From assembly GCA_900772495.1 (NCBI GenBank), contig CAAHEJ010000054.1, forward strand, positions 1 through 27,566: 27,566 nucleotides of DNA. Reading direction: 5' to 3'. The stretch is from an uncultured Campylobacter sp. Its GTDB lineage: Bacteria; Campylobacterota; Campylobacteria; Campylobacterales; Campylobacteraceae. The notes beneath the pieces were generated by a model, which saw only the letters and a list, made by a program, of their open reading frames with translations, had not been told where the DNA came from and did not search any database. A program made the position numbers and the translations under genes. How positions within the stretch are numbered: position 1 is the stretch's first letter; each line of letters starts with the position of its first letter. Shown in pieces: positions 1-6,907 of the stretch.

Positions 1-299
1 GAGGCGCGAGAACAAGGGATATAAAAGAGGGAAAAGACATTTTAACCTTGCAAAATACTGACCCTCGTTTGCTTGTATTTTTATCAAGTGTTGAAGAAAA
101 CGGCTTTTCACCCGTGCTTGAAAATGAAAGTGAATTTGTGCTTTACAAAGTAAAAAGCAAAGCCAAGCCCGAAGCCTTGCCTTACGAGCAAATCAAAGAG
201 CAAGTGCAAAGCGTGTATGTCAATAAACAAAGGCAAGATTTCATCAAGGACTTTTTTGACAAAGAGCACGCAAAGGCGCAAATCGTGAGGTTGCGGTGA
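1..299 (+). CDS. C-terminal end of a PpiD/SurA-like peptidyl-prolyl isomerase (partial)
   Basis: The reading frame is open from the left edge (first whole codon at base 3) and ends with TGA at 297-299, so this is the last ~99 residues of a longer protein. A TTG at 48 is only an internal codon, because the frame continues upstream without a stop. The visible part has a short beta-rich piece (EFVLYKVKSK) followed by a charged helix (PYEQIKEQVQSVYVNKQRQD), the usual tail of periplasmic foldases of the PpiD/SurA type. There a 'LPxEEVKxxV' helix follows the parvulin domain. Such proteins assist folding of exported proteins. The parvulin domain and any membrane anchor lie outside the window, so the family call rests on the tail alone. 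A terminator pair follows. Confidence 0.6.
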   Translation, partial: GARTRDIKEGKDILTLQNTDPRLLVFLSSVEENGFSPVLENESEFVLYKVKSKAKPEALPYEQIKEQVQSVYVNKQRQDFIKDFFDKEHAKAQIVRLR

Positions 300-312
300 G
301 TGCTTGATAGAG

Positions 313-342
313 TAGGGCAAAAATTTTATCGCTTTTGCCCTA
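313..342. terminator. Perfect 10-bp inverted repeat between convergent genes
   Basis: TAGGGCAAAA (313-322) and TTTTGCCCTA (333-342) form a perfect 10-bp stem with a 10-base loop between the stop codons of two convergent genes. Neither side is followed by a long T run, but the A4/T4 at the stem base and the position suggest a bidirectional terminator. Confidence 0.5.
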
Positions 343-350
343 TAATGATG

Positions 351-371
351 AGCTGTTGAATTCAGCTTTTT
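351..371 (+). terminator. Small rho-independent terminator of the foldase gene
   Basis: AGCTG (351-355) pairs with CAGCT (363-367) and is followed directly by T4A, so read on the plus strand this is a short intrinsic terminator. It ends just before the stop codon of the convergent mutase gene at 376. Confidence 0.45.
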
Positions 372-375
372 ATCT

Positions 376-1752
376 TTAAACTAAATAGCTTTTTTTTACC
401 CTTTCAAAGAGCGCAAAAACCTTTTCTTGCAAGCTTTTAGCCTGCTCTAAACTCACAGCTTCAAAGCGAGTGATGAGATAAGGGCTTGTATTTGAGGCAC
501 GAAGCAAAGCCCAGCCAAAGCCAAAGTCGATTCTAACGCCATCTATCTCGCACAAATCTTTTACGCCATCTATCTCACCAGCCTTTACAGCACTCTTAAA
601 GGCTTCAACAAGCTGAAATTTCTGCTCTTCGCTCACAGGAATTTTGATTTCATCGGTAGTATAGAGCTTTGGCAAGGCTTCTATCATCGCTTGCAAGTCA
701 AAGCCCTTGTGGATAAGCTCTAATGCACGCAAAAAGGCATAAATGCCATCATCATAGCCAAAATATCGGTGTTTGAAAAAGATATGTCCGCTCACCTCAG
801 CGGCTAAATCGATATTTTGAGCCTTCATCATCTTTTTAATGTTTGAATGTCCCGTTTTTCCCATAAAAATTTCGCCAAATTTACCCACTTCATCAAAAAG
901 ATTTTTCGAGCATTTTACCTCGCCCAAAACGCGTGGATTTGGGATATTTTTAGCAAAAAGATAACAAAGCTCATCGCCACAAAAAATGTGTCTTGTGTTT
1001 AAAGCTACCATTCTATCAGCATCTCCGTCAAAGGCAAAGCCCATTTTAAGGTGCGGGTTTTGAGCGAGTAAATCCTGCAAAGCCCTTAAATTTTCGTGTT
1101 CTGTTGGGTCTGGGGCGTGGTTTGGAAACTGCCCATCAGGCTCGGCAAAAAGTATGCTAGCCTTTAAATTTAGGGCTTTCATCAAGGGTTTGATGACAAC
1201 GCCGCTTGCGCCGTTTGCACAGTCAATGCCAAATTCATACTCAAAGCCCCTTAAATGCGAAAACTGCTCGCTCATAAATTCAACATAAAGGCTTAAAATG
1301 TCGTATTTTTCGCACGCCGCATTATCTACGATATACTCGCCATTTGCCAAAAAGTCCTGCACTTGCTTGCCAAAGGCTTTAAGCTCAGCCCCGAAAAAAC
1401 TCTCTTTGCCTATGGTGATTTTAAAGCCGTTGTAGTCTTTTGGGTTGTGCGAGCCTGTTATCATTACATTTGCGTCAAATTTCGCGCCCACATAAAGGCT
1501 AAAATACCCAAGCGGCGTTGGCACAAGCCCCAAATTATAGACCTTTATGCCAGCTTTATTTAGCCCGCTTACAAGATAGCCAAAAAGTTCATCAGCACTA
1601 TATCTAGCGTCATAGCCCACGCTTACATTCTTACAGCCCTTTTTGAGCATTAAAAGCCCTAGCAAATAGCCGATTGCCTTGACACTTTTTTCATCAAGCT
1701 CCTTGCCATAAAGCCCGCGAATGTCATACTCCCTAAAAATCACATCTAACAT
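376..1752 (-). CDS. Phosphomannomutase/phosphoglucomutase
   Basis: A 458-residue enzyme of the alpha-D-phosphohexomutase family. It moves phosphate between C6 and C1 of mannose or glucose and feeds sugar nucleotides into capsule, LOS and glycan synthesis. All four family motifs are present: the phosphoserine loop TGSHNP (catalytic Ser ~101), the metal loop DGDADR (~242-247), the sugar-specificity loop EVSGH, and the C-terminal phosphate-binding RASNTSP. The ATG at 1752 is preferred over an in-frame TTG at 1773, because AAGGA lies at the right distance before the ATG and the protein then begins MLDVIFREYDIRG, as in the family. Substrate preference cannot be read from the sequence. In C. jejuni the homologue lies beside fliL and acpS, as here (from memory). 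Confidence 0.93.
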   Translation of the reverse strand: MLDVIFREYDIRGLYGKELDEKSVKAIGYLLGLLMLKKGCKNVSVGYDARYSADELFGYLVSGLNKAGIKVYNLGLVPTPLGYFSLYVGAKFDANVMITGSHNPKDYNGFKITIGKESFFGAELKAFGKQVQDFLANGEYIVDNAACEKYDILSLYVEFMSEQFSHLRGFEYEFGIDCANGASGVVIKPLMKALNLKASILFAEPDGQFPNHAPDPTEHENLRALQDLLAQNPHLKMGFAFDGDADRMVALNTRHIFCGDELCYLFAKNIPNPRVLGEVKCSKNLFDEVGKFGEIFMGKTGHSNIKKMMKAQNIDLAAEVSGHIFFKHRYFGYDDGIYAFLRALELIHKGFDLQAMIEALPKLYTTDEIKIPVSEEQKFQLVEAFKSAVKAGEIDGVKDLCEIDGVRIDFGFGWALLRASNTSPYLITRFEAVSLEQAKSLQEKVFALFERVKKSYLV

Positions 1753-1791
1753 AAATTTTCCTTTTTTAAGCAAAAATTGACAAATTTTCGC

Positions 1792-1801
1792 TACAATTTT
1801 A
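1792..1801. promoter_or_regulatory. Overlapping divergent -10 elements, mutase / fliL
   Basis: The 87-base gap between two divergent starts holds TACAAT (1792-1797) facing fliL and TAAAAT on the minus strand (1801 down to 1796) facing the mutase gene. The two share two base pairs. Leaders of about 35-40 bases would result. No convincing -35 box is seen. The assignment rests on consensus only. Confidence 0.4.
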
Positions 1802-1839
1802 CAAAAAATTCTTTAAAATTTCGCAAAAAAGGACAAAAA

Positions 1840-2388
1840 ATGGCAGACGAAGAAAAAGAAGAAAAAGCGAGCAAAAAGAAAGGCGGCTCGGTGGTGCTTA
1901 TCATCGTGGTGTTTTTGTTTGTCGTTTTGCTTGCTGTGGTGGGGCTTATCGGGTTTTTTATGTTTCAAGGTCCTGATGAAGCACCGCCAGCGACAAGTGC
2001 GGCGGCTGGGGCTGCTGCTGGACAGGCAAACAAAGCACGCGGTGGTGCGCCAACGAACGCAGCGCGGGGGAGTGATTACGCAAATATAGGCGCTATGTAT
2101 CCTTTGGAGAGCTTTACGCTGAATTTACTGAGCGAAGGCGGGGCGCGCTATGTCAAATGCACGATGCAATTAGAGCAAAACACGGATTTGTTGCAGCCTG
2201 AGCTTGACAAAAAGACAGCTATTATCCGTGATGTCGTTATCCGCACGCTTACTTCAAAAACCTTTGAAGAAATCAGCACCGCAAAGGGCAAAGAGCGTTT
2301 AAAAGACGAGCTTGTCGGCAAAATCAACGAAATTCTCACGGAAGGCTTTGTCAAAAATATCTATTTCACCGACTTTGTCGTGCAGTAA
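1840..2388 (+). CDS. fliL: Flagellar basal-body associated protein FliL
   Basis: A 182-residue single-pass inner-membrane protein that sits around the flagellar stator and motor. It has a short, highly charged cytoplasmic N-terminus rich in Glu and Lys, then one long hydrophobic segment (about residues 19-45). A linker rich in Ala, Gly and Pro follows (about 48-80), and then the periplasmic FliL domain (YPLESFTLNL onward, ending YFTDFVVQ). The ATG at 1840 has AAAAAAGGAC before it. An earlier in-frame codon at 1777 has no ribosome site and would add a basic tail that does not look like FliL. acpS follows 20 bases later, probably on the same transcript. The linker DNA is clearly richer in G+C than the surroundings, a consequence of Ala/Gly codons. 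Confidence 0.92.
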   Translation: MADEEKEEKASKKKGGSVVLIIVVFLFVVLLAVVGLIGFFMFQGPDEAPPATSAAAGAAAGQANKARGGAPTNAARGSDYANIGAMYPLESFTLNLLSEGGARYVKCTMQLEQNTDLLQPELDKKTAIIRDVVIRTLTSKTFEEISTAKGKERLKDELVGKINEILTEGFVKNIYFTDFVVQ

Positions 2389-2408
2389 GCCTGAATTTAA
2401 GGCGAGTG

Positions 2409-2756
2409 ATGATAGGCTGTGATATAGTTGCCATCGCTAGGATAGAAAGGATTTGCGCTCGTTACGGAAAGAATTTTTTGGATAAAATTTTAAGCCAAAA
2501 CGAGCAAAATTTAGCCACAAACGCTCAAAGCATAGCGGGCTTTTTCGCGGCAAAAGAAGCAGCGAGCAAGGCTTTGGGCGTGGGCATTTGCAAAGAATGT
2601 GGCTTTTTAGACATACAAATTCAAAAAGACAAAAAAAACGCCCCAAAACTTAAATTTTCTAAAAAAATCAAAAAAAAATTTAAGATAAAACAAAGCTCAC
2701 TCAGCATAGCCCACGATGGCGGCTTTGCTATGGCTGTGGCGATGCTCCAAGATTAA
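2409..2756 (+). CDS. acpS: Holo-[acyl-carrier-protein] synthase
   Basis: A 115-residue phosphopantetheinyl transferase that moves the 4'-phosphopantetheine arm from CoA onto the serine of acyl carrier protein and so switches on fatty acid synthesis. The two magnesium-binding family motifs are present: GCDIVAIARIER at the N-terminus (Asp) and FAAKEAASKALG in the middle (Glu). The C-terminal SLSIAHDGGFAMA is also typical. The ATG at 2409 is six bases after AAGG (2399-2402). A GTG at 2406 is directly adjacent and would add one residue. The gene carries an A8 run and a lysine-rich stretch near its 3' end. It sits right after fliL, as I recall for C. jejuni. Confidence 0.93.
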   Translation: MIGCDIVAIARIERICARYGKNFLDKILSQNEQNLATNAQSIAGFFAAKEAASKALGVGICKECGFLDIQIQKDKKNAPKLKFSKKIKKKFKIKQSSLSIAHDGGFAMAVAMLQD

Positions 2757-2954
2757 GATAAAATTTAACTCTTTTCTAAAAAAGATTGATTTATAGACTG
2801 CAAATCTTATCAACTTATTGTGAGAGTTTGCGCTGACGGCGAAATGTTGTCATTTTTGAGTAAAAGCATCTCATTGGGCTACAAAAGCGTGGCAAAAATC
2901 CACGCTTCTAGTAAAGAGTCTTGCTTTTGGTGCTGTGTTTTTGAATTTTTGTTT
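2757..2954. other. Gene-free junction between acpS and mqo
   Basis: This 198-base stretch separates two convergent genes. It holds one clear hairpin (2885-2907). Open frames that cross it match no family I recognise, and the longest runs antisense into mqo. From memory acpS and mqo are far apart in C. jejuni, so this is a point where gene order differs. Confidence 0.5.
2885..2907 (-). terminator. Terminator downstream of mqo
   Basis: AAGCGTGG (2885-2892) and CCACGCTT (2900-2907) form a perfect 8-bp stem with a 7-base loop. Read on the minus strand the stem is followed by TTTGT, so with the stem's own TT there is a run of T. It lies about 47 bases after the mqo stop codon. On the plus strand no T run follows. 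Confidence 0.6.
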
Positions 2955-4295
2955 TTACAGCAATTCTTTTTTGAATTTATCCTCGTCAAATTTTGCGTTA
3001 AGGTATTTGCAAACGCTTTGCGCGTCTTTTTTAGCATTGCCTAAACAGCTTGTAGCGCCGGGGCTTGGCGTCATATTAAAGATGATGCCCTTTATCTCCG
3101 TGATGCTCGCTTCTCCAAAGAGCAACGCCCCAGCGGCTTTATCGACAACCTGCGGGCGCACGCCGCCAAAGCCTGCGGCATAGTCTATGTCGGCTGCGCT
3201 AAGGCTTGGGACGATTTTTTGCACGCTTTTAGCGAAAAGCCTTTTGTTGATGAAAGGCACTTCAAAGAAATAATTGTAAAAAATGTAGTTTCGCACGGTG
3301 CTGTCTTTGAGCATTCCTAGCGTGATTTTAGCGACTTTGCTGTCAAATTTAAGCGTTTCAAAAAACTCTGGCACGGATTTAAGCCCGTGATAACGCTCTA
3401 ACTTCGGTATCACAAGGGCTGTGGGTCCAAAGCGCGTGTTGAGATTAGCGAGCAAATCAGGGTCGCCGTGTATGGCGGCAAATGGTAGCTTGGGGTTTTG
3501 CACGGTATAAACCTTGCCACGCAAAAGTTTTTGTTTGGTGATATAAAAGCTGCCAGCCACAGGCCAGCAGGATTTGTCAAGCCCTACGCCCATTTTGTGC
3601 GCTAGGTAGAGTGAGTGTCCGCCAGCATTTACCACAACGGCTTTGGCGACAAATTCTTCATAGGTTTTGGTGAAAAGATGAAAAACCCCGTCTTTTTGCT
3701 CGATTTTGCAAACTTCTTGGTTGAAAAAGGCTTGGGCGGCTGAATTTTCGGCGAGTGCGTTTGCTATTAAATTCTCGCTCATCGCGCCAAAGTCGATAGT
3801 AGTGTAGCTTTTGCCTTGCGGTGCGCCCATAGCCACGACATTTTCGGCTCTGTCTTTGCCGTCCTTGCCTAAAACTACCTTTGGTTCGAGCTTTTTAAGC
3901 TCTTTTTTGTCCCAAAACTCGATATAAGGATAAAGTTCTTTGAATTTTTCAAACCTTTGCTTCATATAAGCGCACTCTTCGTCCCCAACAGCCAGAGCCA
4001 TTTTTTGGTGAGAGTAGGCAAAAACCTTGCCTTTTTTTTGCTCATTAAGCGCGTATTTTACAACCATATCGGCGTTTATCTTCACGCTTTTAGCCTTTTC
4101 AAAGGTGTAGTTTGTCTCTATGTCCCCACAGTGAATGGTTTGTGAGTTGCTTGAAGCGCGAGAATTCAGTGTAGCGGGCGCGCTATACTTTTCAAGTAGT
4201 GCGATACGCTTTATGTCTGTGTATTTGGCTAGCTCGTAAAAAAGCGCAGCCCCAGAAATCCCAGCTCCGATGACGATGACATCAAATTCTTTCAT
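2955..4295 (-). CDS. mqo: FAD-dependent malate:quinone oxidoreductase
   Basis: A 446-residue flavoprotein. The N-terminal dinucleotide fold is clear (FDVIVIGAGISGAALFYELA, GxGxxG), followed by an E-K pair after the second strand. The family sequence NSRASSNSQTIHCGDIETNY is present, as are FGPTALVIPKLERYHG and a C-terminal GFGGVRPQ. These place it in the Mqo group of the DAO-like superfamily. Mqo oxidises L-malate to oxaloacetate at the membrane and passes electrons to quinone. The start at 4295 has a strong AAAGGAGC. It is the last gene of a minus-strand unit and lies 15 bases after coaX. A different 2-hydroxyacid substrate (LhgO-like) cannot be fully excluded, but gene order (next to coaX, as I recall for C. 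jejuni) supports Mqo. Confidence 0.82.
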   Translation of the reverse strand: MKEFDVIVIGAGISGAALFYELAKYTDIKRIALLEKYSAPATLNSRASSNSQTIHCGDIETNYTFEKAKSVKINADMVVKYALNEQKKGKVFAYSHQKMALAVGDEECAYMKQRFEKFKELYPYIEFWDKKELKKLEPKVVLGKDGKDRAENVVAMGAPQGKSYTTIDFGAMSENLIANALAENSAAQAFFNQEVCKIEQKDGVFHLFTKTYEEFVAKAVVVNAGGHSLYLAHKMGVGLDKSCWPVAGSFYITKQKLLRGKVYTVQNPKLPFAAIHGDPDLLANLNTRFGPTALVIPKLERYHGLKSVPEFFETLKFDSKVAKITLGMLKDSTVRNYIFYNYFFEVPFINKRLFAKSVQKIVPSLSAADIDYAAGFGGVRPQVVDKAAGALLFGEASITEIKGIIFNMTPSPGATSCLGNAKKDAQSVCKYLNAKFDEDKFKKELL

Positions 4296-4310
4296 TTTTG
4301 CTCCTTTAAA

Positions 4311-4940
4311 TCAATGCAAAAGTTTTGGATTTTCTTCCAAAACCTTTTTCATACCCCGAAATACAAGCATTTTATCGTAGATTGCCTTATCAAAAAAATT
4401 TGCCAAAAACTGCCCGTCTCCACCTGTAAAATAAAGTTTTTTATTATGCGCGGTGTTTTGAATGAGTAAAAACATACTCTTAAACACGCCATAGCTTAAA
4501 GCATCAATGGTGCGTTGTGGAAAGGCGTCCAAGCTTATTTGTGTGTTGAATTCGCATTTTAAAATCGGCGAAATTTCAGCATAAGCCTTACGAAAGCTCG
4601 CAATCCCCGGCAAGATAAAGCCACCAAGGTGCATAGAATTTGACATCACATCTATGGTAATGGCACTTCCTGCATCAACAACCACACCTTCATCGATAAT
4701 ATAGCACGCGGCGATTCTATCAATGCCCAGCCCTTGATAAATCGTGTCAAATCTAAAATAAGGCTCTAAGTTAATAAAATTTGGCTTTTGAGCGACTGTG
4801 CGTTTTAAGCTGTGATTGACATTGATATAAAAGACTTTCTCATCGCTTTCAAAGGCGGTAAATTCCTCGAAATTTAGGGACGAAAATTTAGTGTTTTCTA
4901 AGATTTTTGCGTCCGAGTTGCCTATATCACAAAGTATCAT
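4311..4940 (-). CDS. coaX: Type III pantothenate kinase
   Basis: A 209-residue ASKHA-fold kinase that phosphorylates pantothenate, the first step of CoA synthesis. Visible motifs are the N-terminal phosphate loop CDIGNSDAK (Asp5, Asn8), GIDRIAA (Asp74, Arg75; the pantothenate and dimer site) and VVDAGSAITID (Asp89, the second phosphate loop). Length is usual for epsilonproteobacterial CoaX, which is shorter than the ~255 residues in other groups. The ATG at 4940 follows AGGTGAG. It sits between the beta-propeller lipoprotein gene and mqo in one minus-strand unit. A 13-bp hairpin ends about ten bases before its ribosome site. Confidence 0.92.
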   Translation of the reverse strand: MILCDIGNSDAKILENTKFSSLNFEEFTAFESDEKVFYINVNHSLKRTVAQKPNFINLEPYFRFDTIYQGLGIDRIAACYIIDEGVVVDAGSAITIDVMSNSMHLGGFILPGIASFRKAYAEISPILKCEFNTQISLDAFPQRTIDALSYGVFKSMFLLIQNTAHNKKLYFTGGDGQFLANFFDKAIYDKMLVFRGMKKVLEENPKLLH

Positions 4941-4955
4941 CGCTCACCTAGTATC

Positions 4956-4986
4956 AAATCCTAAATTTAAGGTAAATTTAGGATTT
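4956..4986 (-). promoter_or_regulatory. 13-bp hairpin spanning the lipoprotein stop codon, upstream of coaX
   Basis: AAATCCTAAATTT (4956-4968) and AAATTTAGGATTT (4974-4986) are perfect inverted copies with a 5-base loop. The structure includes the TAA stop of the lipoprotein gene and ends about ten bases before the coaX ribosome site. No T run follows in the direction of transcription, so it is not an ordinary terminator. Coupling of translation, transcript processing or attenuation are possible. Confidence 0.55.
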
Positions 4987-5965
4987 TATTTGCAAAATAA
5001 AATCGCCCATCTTTCATAAAGCCTTTTTCATCGGTAGCACTTTTGAGCCTAAACACTTGTGTTTGCTCCAAATTCAAGTCGCTTTTGATAAGATAGCCCG
5101 TTTTTTCAAACACATATAAAAAGCCATTATACACGCTACTTTGATTTAAAATCGCGTATTTGAATTTCTTTTCGGCGATTTTTTCAAGCTGTAAATTTGT
5201 TTTGATAACTGTGCCATTTTTGGCAAAGATAAAAATAAAATTCCCCGCCACAACCGCACTTCGTATTTCTTCGTTATAAGAGAAGGTTTCTGTTGCGCTT
5301 ACAACAACTATTTTTTTAGAAGTTGCCGCTATCATCAAGTCATTAGTGATATTTAAATAAATCACATTGTTAAAAAAGTCCGCACTACCTACAACAATAT
5401 CGCGTAACACCTTTTGGCTTGCCTTATCTACCACTACTAGCTTGCCATCAAGAGTAGGATAAACGATGAGAGTATCCATAAAATAAGGGCTTGCCACGCG
5501 TTTGTCCTGCGCTGGGGCTGGGGTGAGCGTTTGAGAGAATTTCACGCCTAAGCTGCGATTGATTAAAATTATCGTGTTATCAGCCAAAACAAGCGCCATA
5601 TCATCGCCACTTAAAGCCACACTCAAAACAGCTGCGTCAAATTTATGGCTGTAAAGTTCTTCATTTTGAGCATTTGTTATCTTTAAATTCCCGTCTTTAT
5701 CGGCGATGACAAATTCATCAGCTTCATAATACAAAAGACGAAAATTTTTTTCTAACTCAAAATCCTTGATAATGCCGTCCTTGCTTAACACCTTATCGTC
5801 GCGAAGTGTGGCGAAATTTAAATTTGTTTCGATGATTTTTGAGTCTAATTTTTCATCATAGCTTAACTTGCCATCTAATTTTTCTGGCGGCTCGTAATAC
5901 TCGCGTTTCGTGCCACAAGCACAAAAGAGCAAAGCGCAAAGCACAAGGCTTAAAACCCTTATCAT
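4967..5965 (-). CDS. Beta-propeller outer-membrane lipoprotein, BamB-like
   Basis: A 332-residue protein with a lipoprotein signal peptide: hydrophobic core from residue 3, lipid-bearing Cys17 in FCAC-G, with an unusual Phe at -3. The mature part is a string of short beta-strand repeats of the form 'VVADKDGNLKITNAQ', 'MALVLADNTIILINR', 'IVYPTLDGKLVVVDK', 'FIFAKNGTVIKTN', 'FLYVFEKTGYLIKSD'. This is the pattern of a PQQ-type propeller as in BamB. Its start overlaps the stop of the upstream gene by four bases (ATGA), so the two are coupled. The upstream product has the layout of YfgM, and in gammaproteobacteria yfgM lies directly before bamB. Function as a Bam-complex member is therefore plausible but inferred from fold and context. 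No enzyme motif is seen. Confidence 0.7.
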   Translation of the reverse strand: MIRVLSLVLCALLFCACGTKREYYEPPEKLDGKLSYDEKLDSKIIETNLNFATLRDDKVLSKDGIIKDFELEKNFRLLYYEADEFVIADKDGNLKITNAQNEELYSHKFDAAVLSVALSGDDMALVLADNTIILINRSLGVKFSQTLTPAPAQDKRVASPYFMDTLIVYPTLDGKLVVVDKASQKVLRDIVVGSADFFNNVIYLNITNDLMIAATSKKIVVVSATETFSYNEEIRSAVVAGNFIFIFAKNGTVIKTNLQLEKIAEKKFKYAILNQSSVYNGFLYVFEKTGYLIKSDLNLEQTQVFRLKSATDEKGFMKDGRFYFANKILNLP

Positions 5966-6513
5966 TTAATGCCCTTGTAGTGTTTGAAATTATTTACCAA
6001 GTCTTTAAGCTCTGAATTTACAGGGATTTGAGCTAAAATCAAATTCGCTTCTTCGATTTTATCTTGCTGCAAAAGCTCAAAAGCCTGCAAAAGTTTGTTG
6101 TAATCATTTAAAAATTTACCATCGCTTTTGGAATTTGCGCTTAAAATCTCTTTGAGTAAGGGGTCGATTTTAAGGTTTTGCGCTTCTTCTAAAAGCTCCT
6201 CATTTTGGGGGCGCGAAAGCAAAAACAGCACATATAAATTTGGATTTTTGCTTTTAAGCTCTTTGAGTTTAGCCTCATCGTTTGGATTTTGCAGCAAAGA
6301 GATGTAAATTTCGTTGTTTTTAGCCACTGCCTTGCTTGAAAGCGTGTTGCTGGTGTAATGATACACAAGATAAAACACTGCAAGTGCGAGTATAGCAAGA
6401 AAGACAAATTTATACTTTCGTATGAACCGCTCGCCCTTGATGAAATTTTCTATCATCGACTCCTCAGCACTCAAAGTGCTTTTTACCGCCTGCAAATCGT
6501 CTTTTAAACTCAT
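5962..6513 (-). CDS. Single-pass membrane protein with helical repeats, YfgM-like
   Basis: A 183-residue protein with a ~32-residue charged cytoplasmic N-terminus, one membrane segment (about 35-53, FVFLAILALAVFYLVYHY) and an all-helical periplasmic part. That part has TPR-like helix pairs such as NKLLQAFELLQQDKIEEANLIL. This is the layout of YfgM, which in E. coli is an inner-membrane TPR protein that works with PpiD at the translocon. The ATG at 6513 has AAGGAC before it. An upstream TTG at 6528 overlaps that ribosome site and is rejected. It is the first gene of the minus-strand unit leading to mqo and is coupled to the next gene by ATGA. Sequence similarity to YfgM cannot be tested here, so a generic TPR protein is the fallback. 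Confidence 0.65.
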   Translation of the reverse strand: MSLKDDLQAVKSTLSAEESMIENFIKGERFIRKYKFVFLAILALAVFYLVYHYTSNTLSSKAVAKNNEIYISLLQNPNDEAKLKELKSKNPNLYVLFLLSRPQNEELLEEAQNLKIDPLLKEILSANSKSDGKFLNDYNKLLQAFELLQQDKIEEANLILAQIPVNSELKDLVNNFKHYKGIK

Positions 6514-6544
6514 TTTTTGTCCTTGCAAAAGAAATTTAAATCGT

Positions 6545-6550
6545 ATTGTA
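6545..6550 (-). promoter_or_regulatory. -10 element for the YfgM-like/lipoprotein/coaX/mqo unit
   Basis: Read on the minus strand, TACAAT lies 31 bases before the ATG at 6513, downstream of A/T-rich DNA. It faces away from the gatC promoter in the same 103-base gap. Confidence 0.45.
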
Positions 6551-6579
6551 GCTAAATATCTTAAATTTTGATAATTTTA

Positions 6580-6588
6580 TGCTATAAT
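6580..6588 (+). promoter_or_regulatory. Extended -10 promoter for the gatC-cvpA-fur-lysS-glyA unit
   Basis: TGCTATAAT (6580-6588) is a perfect TGnTATAAT element preceded by regularly spaced T runs, the usual vegetative promoter of Campylobacter. Start of transcription would be near 6595, about 22 bases before gatC. From memory, C. jejuni fur is transcribed from promoters in front of its upstream genes, not from its own, which agrees with this site. Confidence 0.75.
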
Positions 6589-6616
6589 ACTTTTGAAATT
6601 TTTTTAGGACAACGAA

Positions 6617-6895
6617 ATGACTATAAATGACGAGCTTTTAAACAAACTCGAAAAGTTAAGCACTATCAAAATCGCTACCGAAAAAAGGGACGAAACAAAA
6701 CAGCAGCTCAGCGAAATCGTGGCTTTTGTGGAGATTTTAAACGAACTTGACTTAAATTCTGTGGATAATGCGGCACTTGGAGCGACACCTTTTAGAGCAG
6801 ATACTCCAAAAAACACGCCTGTGATAGATGAAATCTTCGCAAACGCCCCAAAAAGCGAAAATCACTTTTTCATCGTGCCTAAAATCATCGAGTAG
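6617..6895 (+). CDS. gatC: Aspartyl/glutamyl-tRNA amidotransferase subunit C
   Basis: A 92-residue small subunit of the GatCAB complex, which converts Glu-tRNA(Gln) and Asp-tRNA(Asn) to the amide forms in bacteria that lack the cognate synthetase. The N-terminal helical part (NDELLNKLEKLSTIKI, then KQQLSEIVAFVEILNELD) and the later 'ATPFRADTPKNTPVIDEI', ending HFFIVPKIIE, fit the family pattern with its conserved FxVPxxl end. AGGAC lies eight bases before the ATG. It is the first gene after the promoter at 6580-6588 and is followed 12 bases later by the CvpA-family gene. Confidence 0.92.
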   Translation: MTINDELLNKLEKLSTIKIATEKRDETKQQLSEIVAFVEILNELDLNSVDNAALGATPFRADTPKNTPVIDEIFANAPKSENHFFIVPKIIE

Positions 6896-6907
6896 TAGGG
6901 ATTTACA

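Noticed and set aside
1777..1782. TTGACA, a perfect -35 box, upstream of fliL.
   Set aside because: Only nine bases separate it from the TACAAT at 1792, far too short for a -35/-10 pair, and Campylobacter promoters rarely use this box.
2673..2680. A8 run in acpS (also T8/A8 runs in the mutase gene and uvrA) as phase-variable tracts.
   Set aside because: All three frames are intact and the tracts encode Lys or Phe in conserved proteins. Phase variation in Campylobacter mostly uses G/C runs of eight or more, which I did not find.
2820..3183. Two plus-strand frames of 74 and 82 codons after acpS.
   Set aside because: They run antisense into mqo, show no ribosome site and have no recognisable protein features.
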